A stretch of DNA of 64,000 nt from Methylacidiphilum kamchatkense Kam1 (GTDB lineage Bacteria > Verrucomicrobiota > Verrucomicrobiia > Methylacidiphilales > Methylacidiphilaceae). Shown piece after piece: positions 7,036-16,488 of this stretch. The translations under genes were made by a program, and so were the position numbers. The first letter of the stretch is position 1, and each line of letters begins with the position of its first letter. The notes beneath the pieces were generated by a model, which was not told the origin of the DNA, ran no database searches, and saw only the letters and a list, made by a program, of their open reading frames with translations. Where the stretch lies: contig NZ_CP037899.1 of NCBI RefSeq assembly GCF_007475525.1, positions 806,001 to 870,000 on the forward strand, read 5' to 3'.

Positions 7036-9499
7036 GCTGGCAATTCATTTTGAGTCTGTTGCTTGGGCACAAGTAGTGGATGATCCGATCGACGGGGCCA
7101 TAGAAAAGCATTCAAAAGATTCAAATGAACATCCAGGAAGCATTCCGACTATTTCACTACCTGAAGTTACCGTCAGCGCTCAGACTGCTCCTTCCGAGCC
7201 TACTATTTTGCCTACCAGCCGACAGATTTCTTCTTATGGTCCTGAAATGAACATCATAGAAATTCCTCGCGATATTCGTCCTGTAAGTCAAGAGGAGATG
7301 AAAACGGTCATGGCTTTAACTGTTAATGATTTAGCCGCGTTTAGCCCTTCGATAAATCCTACCCAAGCGACGGGTAATATTGTTAGTGAACCTGTCATCC
7401 GAGGCCTACCAGGAACTGTATTTCGTAATGGAATGTTAGTGGGCTTCTCCAGTGGGGGGAATTGGGGTCCTTTAATGAACATGATGGCTTATGATTCTTT
7501 GGATATAGTGACTGGTCCAGTAAGTATTATATTCGGCCCTCAAGAATTTGCTGGGGGTTATGTTAATGAGCTAACTAAACAGCCTTACTTTGATCGGTTT
7601 CATGGCAATGCTTCCTATACTTTTGGCATGTATGGGGATAGCTTTTGGAATGTAGATTTAGGAGGTCCAGTCGGGAAAACCAAAAAAGCCGCTTTCAGAA
7701 TAGATTATTTTGGGCAGGATGGTTATGCACCATTTAATTACTACGATGGGGCATATATGCAAAGGGAGGCTTTCTATTTGGCTTTTAGTGCCCATCCATG
7801 GGAAAATCTTTGGATCGACTGTAATGGAGAAGTGGATCTCAATAATTTTGTTCCTTATGCAGGACTTAATCGACCTACTGCGGCTCTTATCCATGATGGG
7901 CTTTACCAGACAGGAAGTTGGATTGGATCAATAGGTCCCACAGGAGCTTTTATTCCCGGTCATGTCACCCCGCCTCCTTCTGGAGGATACGTGATAGATT
8001 TTGGGCCTGAAGTTCCGATTAGCGGTAGAAACAATATCTTCAATAGTCCTTTGAATTTTACACTTCAAACCTATGGAGTGTTTCAACCGATTATCCGGTT
8101 GGAGATTAACGATCGGCTGCGGATTGTTAATAACCTGATGATCGAGTATTTCCGAACGGAAATTGGCCAACCGGTGCCCATGGACACCTGGGCTTTCCTG
8201 CCTTATGGCTATAATGTAGCCGATCGTCTCGAAGTCATAACTACCTTGGAAGACAATAAAATCAAACAACTGATTGATTCTGGGATGGCTTTTAGATTTT
8301 TATCCGATCTGGAATACTTTGGAACATGGCATGGCCCTGCAAATCAGGTGGATATGACCAGGCCTTTTAGTGGAGGGCAGGATGATCCTCCTCTTGTTTC
8401 TTATGCTACGGCAGTTGCCTATGGTAATCCATTTTTAACAGACATTCCTATTCCTGGATTTCCTGGAGGTTTTTTTAATGTTGATAATTTTCTTTCTACT
8501 CAATGTCGTTTTTTTGAAATTTCTCCTTTTTTTCAAGATCAAATTCAGATTGGTAACAAGTTTTCTATGCTTTTTGGTGGAAGGATGGATTTTTACCATG
8601 TTGATGCTAGTCCACCAGATGGAACGCCAGCCATTCTTCTTGAACCTTTTGAACCCTACGACCGTACTCAATTGACAGCCATATTACCACAGTTAACTTT
8701 CAGCTCTACCTACAGACCTTTTCCGTGGATGAGTCTTTATGCAACAGGCTTTTTTGGACAGACTACTGCTCAATCACAATTTGGAGCTTTTGCTCCAGAA
8801 TTCACTGGATCTTATTACCATCAGCTTAATGAGCTAGAGGAAATTGGTGTCAAATGCAATTTATTGAACAATCGATTATTCTTAGCTCTTTCTGTCTATA
8901 ATCAGACGGGTTTTGTTCCGGCTTTTGTTTTACCTAGCGGAATAACCCCAACAGTTTCAGCTACGGTCAGAGGCTTTCAGATTCAAGGCAGTTACCAACC
9001 CAGCAAACACTGGTGGATCAACTTCGGATACAATCATATCGATGGTTTTGAAAACTGGGCTTCGGATCCTACCGGACCAACAGTTAACCAACCCTATTCT
9101 ACCCGTGTGGCAGCATTGTACCATTTGCCTGTTGATCCTATTGTTTCTCTGGCTCCTGGCCTTTATCCTTTCCCAGGATTTCCTTCCAACTATGCTAATT
9201 GGATGGCAACATACAAAATGGATAATGGATTTGGTATTTCGCTATGGGTCATTGCGGAAACAGGTCAGTGGTTGGGATTTAATTATGCTTTACGCACCCC
9301 TTCATGGTATACGCTTAATGGTAGATTGTTTTATACAGCAAAAAGATGGGAAGCTAGTCTTTGGATTTATAATCTGACCAACAACCATTATTGGCTGGCA
9401 GGAGGAGCTGGATTTACTTCAGCTGCAAGTTTAGATTATGATTATGCCGCTTTGCAAATGCCTTTTTGGATTCAGGCAACTTTGCAAATCTTTTTTTAA
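6963..9499 (+). CDS. TonB-dependent outer-membrane receptor, likely for nickel or another hydrogenase cofactor metal
   Basis: From about 7075 onward the protein is a typical TonB-dependent receptor. The plug has SEPVIRGLPGTVFRNGM and DSLDIVTGPVSIIFGPQ, followed by a long beta-barrel with alternating aromatic strands and a terminal phenylalanine (LQIFF). A start at ATG 6963, with one base restored in the T runs at 6998-7017, gives a good signal peptide (MDLSHWILCPLS, then a hydrophobic core ending VAWAQ). In the sequence as given the receptor is instead in frame with the HypC-like ORF from 6662. Its place between hydrogenase maturation genes and near a nickel permease suggests metal uptake. 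The substrate is inference. Confidence 0.75.
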
Positions 9500-9684
9500 G
9501 AATCATTGTCATTTCTAGAAAAATTTGGGCACTCTAGTTAAATATGAGAGTCTGACTTTATTAGTTTATCATTTGTTTCACAAATTATCTGTGGAAACCC
9601 AAAATAATGAGTGTGTTTCCTGAAAGAAATCTTTAAATAGTTATTTTTTTTTTGTAAAATACTTCTCGATTGATCAAGATTTTG

Positions 9685-10007
9685 ATGGAAAATAAAGAAG
9701 GCGAGACTTCAGAAAGAAAAGAGCCATTTTGGGATGTTAGTCTACTTGTTCTGCACTTTTTCAAATTTTTGGAATCGGAGCTAAACTATTTTGGTAGTAA
9801 GGCTTGGGCTTTTCTTATTCTTCTCTTAATCAGTTTAATTTTTATTATATTTTCTGTAATTTCTTTTCTTGTTGGATTTCTCTATGGAATATGTGGAGTC
9901 TTTGTCTTCTTTTTAGTGCAGGATTAGGAAAAATTGGAGGAGCATTTCTTTGCGGCGCCTTCTTAATGTTATTGTCTGGATTTTTTTATGGACCATACGA
10001 AAAATAG
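9685..10007 (+). CDS. Small membrane protein (YqjE/phage-holin-3_6-like), interrupted by a one-base shift
   Basis: Two hydrophobic helices are split between frames. The first frame (9685-9927) runs MENKEGETSERKE through a helix ending in FFLVQD and a stop. The second frame carries the continuation SAGLGKIGGAFLCGAFL to the stop at 10005. One extra T in the T run at 9910-9914 joins them into a protein of about 107 aa with two or three helices, like YqjE-type holin-fold membrane proteins. It overlaps the next gene by 20 bases. The family call is tentative. Confidence 0.5.
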
Positions 10008-10317
10008 CTCAAAGAATGTTAAAATAAGGCTAGAAGAAGCTCAAACTCGCTTCTTGGAATCATTAAAGCGTGTTAGTAAAAACTTACCTGATGAATACAT
10101 CCTTTTGATCAGTTTGATCATAGGAATTATTATAGGACTTCTCTTATATTCTCTTAGGTGGATTCTTTCCAAAATAATCCGAATCGGTTTCTTCTATTAT
10201 ATTTTTCAACAATTATGGAATATAATAGTGAAAGATAGTCACAAAACGGATTCCAAGACATCACCAGAGGCTTCTAAAGGTCCATCCAAGGAGAAGGAAT
10301 CGCCAGCAGCTAGTTAA
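9988..10317 (+). CDS. Small membrane-anchored protein (YqjD/ElaB-like)
   Basis: 109 aa. It has a soluble amphipathic N-terminal half (EEAQTRFLESLKRVSKNLPD), one strong transmembrane segment (about residues 38-60, ILLISLIIGIIIGLLLYSL) and a hydrophilic tail rich in Lys, Ser and Pro. The arrangement recalls YqjD/ElaB stress-related, ribosome-associated inner-membrane proteins, and the preceding gene would be the usual YqjE partner. No conserved catalytic motif is seen. The start overlaps the end of the upstream gene. Confidence 0.5.
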   Translation: MDHTKNSSKNVKIRLEEAQTRFLESLKRVSKNLPDEYILLISLIIGIIIGLLLYSLRWILSKIIRIGFFYYIFQQLWNIIVKDSHKTDSKTSPEASKGPSKEKESPAAS

Positions 10318-10984
10318 CGCCGTTTTTTTTCTTTATTACGTTTTCACGAATAGCCCTATAGTGAGTAATCAGTTTTTCTTAAGAATACCTAAAAACTTTT
10401 AGAACTGTTTTTTAACAATATTGAATCTAAACTTTTATAATTCATTGATGATGTGGTGACTAGAACATGTTTTTCTGATGGCGTAATGAAATTGCTCGAG
10501 CAAAAATTAGAAGTCATTAGTTTTATGTGAACTTTGATTTATCGGTGGATTGACTGATCGATCCATCACTTCAGGCAAAATATTGTGAGAAAATGTGCCA
10601 TTGGCAAAGTGTTCTTCGAGAACGGTTGAATTAGATTGAAGAGTATATTTTCCAGCTTGATGTTGCCTATGGATGAGGAGCAACACTTTCAGAATGATGG
10701 AAGCCAGTTCTCCAAAAACTGAAGAAAAAAAGAGCGCTGAGTTTATTTAGAAGGTAAGGTTGTTCTTCGACAATTGATTTGAAAGAAGCTAAAGAGCTGA
10801 AAATCTCTAGGTCTTTTTCACTTGTTTTTTAGCTTCTGCCCTGAATCCTTAGAAGGATATAAAGCTTGGGTGTGGCCATCAAAATCTCCATAGCCACAAA
10901 TTTCACTTTAGAAAAAAAGAAAATGACCTATACTTTATACTCATATTCTAAACAACTATTGTTTATTGCGGGGAGGATAGACTT
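10318..10984. other. Long intergenic stretch ahead of hypB
   Basis: About 670 bases with stops in every frame. A frame near 10540-10620 looks faintly coding (SIHHFRQNIVRKC) but is soon interrupted and not recognised. No hypA, normally the partner of hypB, can be found here. A good ribosome site (GGGGAGG) lies just before hypB. Confidence 0.5.
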
Positions 10985-11770
10985 ATGTGCGAACATTGCG
11001 GTTGTCAGCCTGCTTCTCATCAATCAGCTCAGTCAGTAAACCACCATCCGGAGATAATCCATGCTCACCATGATCATAATGATCACAAAGAGAATAAGGC
11101 TGAGAAACCAAGAGAGAAGGTAAAACTTCAAATGGATGTTCTTGAAAAAAACAGCCGATTTGCAAAGGCGAACCGCTCTTTGTTTTCTGCCCAGAAAATT
11201 TTGGCTCTAAATGTAATTTCAAGCCCAGGTTCAGGAAAAACCTCTCTTTTAGTGAAAACCATTGAGGCCTTTCAAGGGAAATTCCCTCAAGGGGTTATTG
11301 AAGGGGATCAGCAGAGTGAAATAGACGCCCAAAGGATTCGGCAGACCGGTGTCGAAGCGGTACAAATCCAAACAGGTAAAGGTTGTCATTTGGATGCCCA
11401 TTCCATTGGTCATGCTCTAGAAGAGATCCATTTACCTTCAGAGGGGATCTTATGGATAGAGAACGTAGGCAATTTGATTTGTCCTGCTCTTTTCGATCTA
11501 GGTGAAACAAAAAGAGTATTGCTTTTGTCTGTAGCTGAAGGAGATGATAAACCCCTTAAATATCCTGAAGCTTTTTATGGAGCTGATTTATTGGTTTTGA
11601 CCAAGATCGACTTACTCCCTTATGTCGACTTTTCGGTGGAAAAATGTATGGATGGTCTTCGAAGGATTCGTCCAGGAATGGAAGTTGTTGGTTTATCAGC
11701 AAAAACAGGAGAAGGAATAGAAAAGTGGTTGCATTGGGTTAGTCAACAATTGGCCACTGTTAGAGGATAA
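10985..11770 (+). CDS. hypB: Hydrogenase nickel-insertion GTPase HypB
   Basis: GTPase, 261 aa, that delivers nickel to the hydrogenase large subunit. The N-terminus MCEHCGC is the high-affinity nickel site motif, and a His-rich stretch (HHPEIIHAHHDHNDH) probably stores nickel. The SIMIBI GTPase core follows: P-loop SSPGSGKTSLL, switch region EGDQQSEIDAQRI, the metal-binding GKGCHLDA loop, and base recognition LTKIDLLP. The length fits His-rich HypB proteins. It opens the hyp operon and is followed after 11 bases by a nickel permease. HypA, its usual partner, is not encoded in this window. Confidence 0.95.
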   Translation: MCEHCGCQPASHQSAQSVNHHPEIIHAHHDHNDHKENKAEKPREKVKLQMDVLEKNSRFAKANRSLFSAQKILALNVISSPGSGKTSLLVKTIEAFQGKFPQGVIEGDQQSEIDAQRIRQTGVEAVQIQTGKGCHLDAHSIGHALEEIHLPSEGILWIENVGNLICPALFDLGETKRVLLLSVAEGDDKPLKYPEAFYGADLLVLTKIDLLPYVDFSVEKCMDGLRRIRPGMEVVGLSAKTGEGIEKWLHWVSQQLATVRG

Positions 11771-11781
11771 GTATCTATCTG

Positions 11782-12525
11782 TTGAATTTTTACCAGTTCG
11801 ATAAGAGGCGTTTCGTGGATTTATCCCCAGAACTTGTTTTGATTACTGGCCTAGTTGCAGGATTCATTCATGCTTTAACGGGACCAGATCATTTGAGCGC
11901 CATTGCTCCCTTGGCTATTGAAAGTAGGAAGGCAGCCTGGAAAATTGGTTTGTTCTGGGGACTAGGACATAGCGGAGGAATCTGGATTTTAGCAGTTATT
12001 TTATTTTTTTTTCGTAACCTCTTCCCGATCGCTCAGCTTTCACGGTGGTCGGAAAAAGCGGTTGGGATTGTCTTGATTGGGATAGGGATTTGGAGCATTC
12101 GCCGGGTCTTTCAAAAGAAAATTCATATCCATAGCCATCATCATGATGGGATAGAACATTGTCATATTCATTACCACGAAGAAACTCCGGCTGTCTCCTC
12201 TACTTCCCCTTTACACGAGCATAGCCCACATTATCATACGCATGCATCATTAGGGATAGGGTTACTGCATGGTGTTGCGGGATCCAACCATTTTCTCGGA
12301 GCCCTTCCCGTTTTGGCATTTCCCACTCAAACACTTGCAGCTCTTTATGTTTTAGGTTTTGGGTTAGGAGCTATACTGGGAATGATCGTTTTTTCATTCT
12401 TTTTATCCAGGATGGTTTTTAGTCGACTATTAGATACGAAAAGGAAAGGGAAATGGTTAAATATCTGTTTTGGCAGCTTGGCTATAGGAGTGGGTTTGTT
12501 CTGGTTGTTTGGAGGAGGAGAGTGA
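11782..12525 (+). CDS. Nickel/cobalt permease (UreH/NiCoT-like) with His-rich loop
   Basis: Inner-membrane protein, 247 aa, with about six hydrophobic segments. The first helix pair carries FIHALTGPDHLSAIAPLA, the HAxxGPDH signature of UreH/HupE-like nickel transporters. A central cytoplasmic or periplasmic loop is packed with histidines (HIHSHHHDGIEHCHIHYH, then HEHSPHYHTHAS), and a second signature-like helix follows (LLHGVAGSNHFLGALPVL). The start codon is TTG. Sitting between hypB and hypF, it most likely supplies nickel for the hydrogenase. Cobalt transport is the alternative. Confidence 0.82.
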   Translation: MNFYQFDKRRFVDLSPELVLITGLVAGFIHALTGPDHLSAIAPLAIESRKAAWKIGLFWGLGHSGGIWILAVILFFFRNLFPIAQLSRWSEKAVGIVLIGIGIWSIRRVFQKKIHIHSHHHDGIEHCHIHYHEETPAVSSTSPLHEHSPHYHTHASLGIGLLHGVAGSNHFLGALPVLAFPTQTLAALYVLGFGLGAILGMIVFSFFLSRMVFSRLLDTKRKGKWLNICFGSLAIGVGLFWLFGGGE

Positions 12526-12580
12526 AGATAAAAAACTCAGCTTTTTAATTAACACCTTAGCTGATGTCAAAGCATCTGTA

Positions 12581-14920
12581 ATGAAAAAAGCCTTACGCAT
12601 TCATTTAAAAGGCAAAGTTCAAGGTGTTGGTTTTCGGCCTTTTGTTTATAGGCTTGCTCAAAGACTTGGATTGCAGGGTTGGGTCAACAATACGACAAGT
12701 GGAGTACACATCCATGTCGAGGGGACTCAAGAAAATGTTGAGACTTTCTGCCGTGATCTTATCGATCAAGCTCCGTCTATTGCGTTTATTAGTTCGTCGG
12801 TCTTCGAACAAACAGAAATCAAAAATTATAAGTATTTTACCATCGAACAAAGTCAAGAAGAAGGGAAACCATCGGTCCTTCTTTTGCCTGATCTTGATCT
12901 TTGTGAGGACTGCCTGGTGGAGCTTCGTTCACCAACTAATCGGCGCTTTGGTTATCCGTTCATAACCTGCACGCAATGTGGACCACGTTTCTCCATCACC
13001 CTTTCGTTACCGTATGATAGGCAGAGGACGACGATGGCTTCTTTTAGGATGTGTGATGAATGCCAAAGGGAGTATGAGGAGCCACTGGATCGCCGATTTT
13101 ATTCTCAAACCAATTCATGCAAAGACTGCGGGATAACCCTAAGACTTTATGATAAACAAAGAAACGAATTAACCTGCAATCAGGCTGCGCTTGAGGAGGC
13201 AGCTAAAGGAATCTTAGCAGGAGAAATTGTTGCTGTTAAGGGTATTGGAGGATTTTTAATTGTTGCAGATGGCTACAGCAATCAGACTGTCTTACGCCTG
13301 AGAGAAAGCAAAAAAAGGGTTCATAAACCTTTTGCCTTAATGTTTCAAGACCTCAAGACGGTTAAAGAATATACTGAAATTTCCTGTGAAGAAGAAAGAT
13401 GGCTGACATCCCGCCAAAAGCCAATTATGCTTCTAAGGAAAAAAACCAACTTCTCTTCGGCCCTTTCTGAGCACATTGCCCCTTTTCAAGATACTCTTGG
13501 GATCATGCTTGCTTACGCTCCCTTGTACGTTTTGCTTCTTGATCTCATCCAACATCCAGTGGTAGCAACCAGCGCGAACATTTCCGGCTCACCCATACTA
13601 ACTACAGAAGAAGAAGTATTCTCTCAACTCCAAGGGGTTGTTGATAAAGTTCTTAGTCATAACAGAGACATTGCTGTTCCTCAGGATGATTCGGTCATGG
13701 CATGTTCCCCAGTGACGAAGACGCCGATTTTGCTCCGAAGAAGTCGTTCTTTTGCTCCATTTTATAGTTTAGACTCTTACGAATTTTCACAATCAGCTTG
13801 TTTGTTGGCTTTGGGATCGGATCTCAAGGCTACTTTCAGTCTTTGTCACGAATCAAACGTTTATGTTTCTCAATATTTAGGGGATTTAGGCAACTGGAAT
13901 GCCTATGCAACCTATCAGAACGTATTGTCTCATTTTACAAAACTTTTTGATTTTATCCCAACAGCTGTCGCTGTTGACCTTCATCCTCGGTATCATTCAA
14001 CTGAATTGGGGCTGGAGATTTCAAAGAGCTATAATCTCAACCCTTTTTTTGTACAGCATCATAAAGCCCATTTTTGGGCGGTTTTAGCCGAAAACGACCT
14101 TCTTTGGCAACAGCAGCCTGTATTGGGTGTCGTATGGGATGGGACTGGATATGGGGAAGACGGAAGAATTTGGGGGGGAGAATTTTTTCTTTTTCAAAAG
14201 AATCAAGAAATGAAGAGGCTAGCTCATTTCGAATATTTCCCACTTCTCTTAGCTGACAAGGGCATTAAAGAACCGCGTATTTCTGCTCTTGGCATGTGGT
14301 CATCACAGGTTGGAGCATTAGAGGAACTGAATTTTTTAAGACCGAAGTTTTCTGCTATCGAATGGAGAACTTATCTGAAGATGCTTGGAGCAAAAAAATA
14401 TGTTTTAAGTTCAAGTGTTGGCAGAATTTTTGATGGAGTAGCCTCGATACTTGGTCTTTGCGATTATACTACTTTTGAAGGTCAAGCAGCCATAGAGTTG
14501 CAAAAGCAAGCCACTCGATACGCTTTATCTGTAGATCTTTGGAACAACTGGCTTGCAATAAAAAATTGGAAAGTTCCTGAAGTTAAGCTTTATGACAGGG
14601 TTGTTCAACTTGGTCAGTTGGTTCAATGGATAAAGCAGATGTCAGAAGACAAAAGACCGAAGGAAGAGATCGCTTTTGGCCTACACTATTGGCTAGCCCA
14701 GCTTGTCGGAAGATTAGCGAAGGAGTTTCAAGTGCGGAAAATAGCTTTTTCTGGTGGGGTCTTTCAAAATGGCTTATTAGTTGATCTTTTGAAGCTTTTA
14801 TGGGGAGAAAAATTTGAACTCTTCTTTCATTCGGCTCTTTGTCCCAATGACGAGAATATTAGTTTTGGTCAGCTCATTGCCCTTGCTTATGAAAATCACT
14901 GGATAAGGAAGAAGCTGTGA
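12581..14920 (+). CDS. hypF: Carbamoyltransferase HypF
   Basis: 779 aa from the ATG at 12581. An in-frame TTG at 12509 would add 24 poorly conserved residues. HypF makes the cyanide ligands from carbamoyl phosphate. Domains in order: acylphosphatase (KGKVQGVGFRPFVYRLA), two zinc-finger pairs (CEDC ... CTQCGPRFS and CDEC ... CKDCG), a YrdC-like adenylation domain (AVKGIGGFLI, HKPFALMFQD) and a Kae1-like C-terminal domain (HHKAHFWAVLAE, DGTGYGEDGRIWGGEF, FSGGVFQN). All expected blocks are present and the length is normal. The next gene follows closely. Confidence 0.95.
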   Translation: MKKALRIHLKGKVQGVGFRPFVYRLAQRLGLQGWVNNTTSGVHIHVEGTQENVETFCRDLIDQAPSIAFISSSVFEQTEIKNYKYFTIEQSQEEGKPSVLLLPDLDLCEDCLVELRSPTNRRFGYPFITCTQCGPRFSITLSLPYDRQRTTMASFRMCDECQREYEEPLDRRFYSQTNSCKDCGITLRLYDKQRNELTCNQAALEEAAKGILAGEIVAVKGIGGFLIVADGYSNQTVLRLRESKKRVHKPFALMFQDLKTVKEYTEISCEEERWLTSRQKPIMLLRKKTNFSSALSEHIAPFQDTLGIMLAYAPLYVLLLDLIQHPVVATSANISGSPILTTEEEVFSQLQGVVDKVLSHNRDIAVPQDDSVMACSPVTKTPILLRRSRSFAPFYSLDSYEFSQSACLLALGSDLKATFSLCHESNVYVSQYLGDLGNWNAYATYQNVLSHFTKLFDFIPTAVAVDLHPRYHSTELGLEISKSYNLNPFFVQHHKAHFWAVLAENDLLWQQQPVLGVVWDGTGYGEDGRIWGGEFFLFQKNQEMKRLAHFEYFPLLLADKGIKEPRISALGMWSSQVGALEELNFLRPKFSAIEWRTYLKMLGAKKYVLSSSVGRIFDGVASILGLCDYTTFEGQAAIELQKQATRYALSVDLWNNWLAIKNWKVPEVKLYDRVVQLGQLVQWIKQMSEDKRPKEEIAFGLHYWLAQLVGRLAKEFQVRKIAFSGGVFQNGLLVDLLKLLWGEKFELFFHSALCPNDENISFGQLIALAYENHWIRKKL

Positions 14921-14991
14921 AGCCTCTTCCGCTTTTAAAGCTATTACTTGGCATTGACATCAATGGGAAAAAGAATAGCCTACAAAAAGAT

Positions 14992-15318
14992 ATGTGTTTA
15001 GCAATTCCTGGAAAAATAGTTGAAATGGATCCTAACGACCAAACACCTTTTGTTCAAACGGCTCTTGTTGAGGTTTCTTCAGTGAGAAGGAGGATCAACA
15101 TTGAATTAATAAAGGACGAAGAGCTGAAACCAGGGGATTGGGTATTAATTCATGTCGGTTTTGCATTGGCGAAAATATCTGAACGTGAAGCTCAGGATCA
15201 GTTGCGGATTCTTTCAATGCTTGGAGAAGATAAACAGGCAATGGAAGAGCTTCAAGGTTATTCTATGGAAGAAGAAAAAAAAAACATAAAAGATACCATT
15301 TTGAAGAATCTGATTTAG
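14992..15318 (+). CDS. hypC: Hydrogenase maturation chaperone HypC
   Basis: The start is set at the ATG at 14992 because it gives the essential Met-Cys N-terminus (MCLAIPGKIVEMDP). An upstream in-frame start at 14917 would bury it. HypC binds HypD and carries the Fe(CN)2CO unit to the large subunit. The core LKPGDWVLIHVGFALAKIS is typical. At 108 aa it is slightly longer than usual because of a charged C-terminal tail. It precedes hypD by 9 bases. A second, divergent HypC-like protein is encoded near 6662. Confidence 0.93.
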   Translation: MCLAIPGKIVEMDPNDQTPFVQTALVEVSSVRRRINIELIKDEELKPGDWVLIHVGFALAKISEREAQDQLRILSMLGEDKQAMEELQGYSMEEEKKNIKDTILKNLI

Positions 15319-15327
15319 AAAGTACAG

Positions 15328-16434
15328 ATGCAATATGTGGATGAATTTCGGGACAGCCGACTTATTAAAAAGACAATAGAAATGATTCAACAGCTAGCTG
15401 ATCCTACGGTACATTACCGGATCATGGAAGTCTGTGGAGGCCATACTTTTTCTATTTACCGATTTGGCCTACATGATCTTATTCCTTCAAATGTTGAATT
15501 GATCCATGGTCCAGGATGTCCTGTATGTGTATTGCCGATGGGAAGAATTGACGAGGGGCTGAGAATTGCTGAAGATCCAAAAGTGATTTTAACCGCTTTT
15601 GGGGATATGATGCGAGTGCCAGGTCAAACAGGCAGTCCTCTAGTCCTGAAAGCAAAAGGCAGAGACATTCGAATGGTGTATTCCCCGTTAGACAGTCTGA
15701 AGCTGGCTAAAGAACATCCTAAAAAAGAGGTTGTTTTTTTTGCAATTGGTTTTGAAACTACAGCTCCAGCAACGGCTCTAACGCTTTTAAAGGCACAGGA
15801 ATGGGGAATAAAAAACTTTTCTGTATTTTGTAATCATGTATTGATTCTGCCTGCCATTCGAGCGATTCTAGATTCGCCCGACATGCGGCTTGATGGGTTT
15901 ATTGGCCCTGGTCATGTGTCTACAGTGATTGGTTGTCGGCCATATGCATTTGTTGCCCAAAATTATAAGAAACCAATAGTGATTTCAGGTTTTGAGCCTT
16001 TGGATATTTTAGAATCCATTCTACGAATCTTGCGCCAGTTGAAAGAAAAAAAGAGCGAGGTGGAAAATCAGTATGGCCGCGTTGTCCTTTGGGAAGGAAA
16101 CCGTACGGCGTTGAAACTTCTTGAACGGGTATTTGAGCTTCGTTCCTATTTTGAATGGCGTGGACTGGGATTCATAGCTCAGTCGGCCCTCAAAATTAAA
16201 AAGGAATTTTCCTATTGGGATGCTGAACTACGTTTTGGCACTCAAGGGATAACTCTTACCGATCCGAAGGCAGCGCAATGTGGAGAAGTCCTTAAAGGAG
16301 TGCTTAAGCCTTATCAGTGTAAGCTCTTTGGGAGAAGCTGCAATCCAGAACATCCAGTAGGAGCTTTGATGGTATCTTCTGAAGGAGCTTGTGCAGCCTA
16401 TTTTCATCACGTCTATCAGAAAACAGAGGTCTAG
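15328..16434 (+). CDS. hypD: Hydrogenase maturation scaffold HypD
   Basis: 368 aa Fe-S protein on which the Fe(CN)2CO moiety is assembled with HypC. Conserved blocks are visible: EVCGGHTFSIYRFGL, HGPGCPVCVLP, FAIGFETTAPATAL, FCNHVLILPA, GFIGPGHVSTVIG and the C-terminal cysteine region KPYQCKLFGRSCNPEHP for the [4Fe-4S] cluster. The length is standard. It lies between hypC and hypE in the same orientation with short gaps. Confidence 0.96.
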   Translation: MQYVDEFRDSRLIKKTIEMIQQLADPTVHYRIMEVCGGHTFSIYRFGLHDLIPSNVELIHGPGCPVCVLPMGRIDEGLRIAEDPKVILTAFGDMMRVPGQTGSPLVLKAKGRDIRMVYSPLDSLKLAKEHPKKEVVFFAIGFETTAPATALTLLKAQEWGIKNFSVFCNHVLILPAIRAILDSPDMRLDGFIGPGHVSTVIGCRPYAFVAQNYKKPIVISGFEPLDILESILRILRQLKEKKSEVENQYGRVVLWEGNRTALKLLERVFELRSYFEWRGLGFIAQSALKIKKEFSYWDAELRFGTQGITLTDPKAAQCGEVLKGVLKPYQCKLFGRSCNPEHPVGALMVSSEGACAAYFHHVYQKTEV

Positions 16435-16488
16435 GCATAGGGACAAGAGGGCTTCCAAGTTCAATGGGTTTTGCAATGGAATTGGAAA

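Noticed and set aside
6662-9499. A single 945-aa HypC-TonB receptor fusion
   Set aside because: A cytoplasmic chaperone domain ahead of an export signal makes little sense. One base added in the adjacent T runs separates the two genes and gives the receptor its own ATG and signal peptide, in line with the other nine sites.
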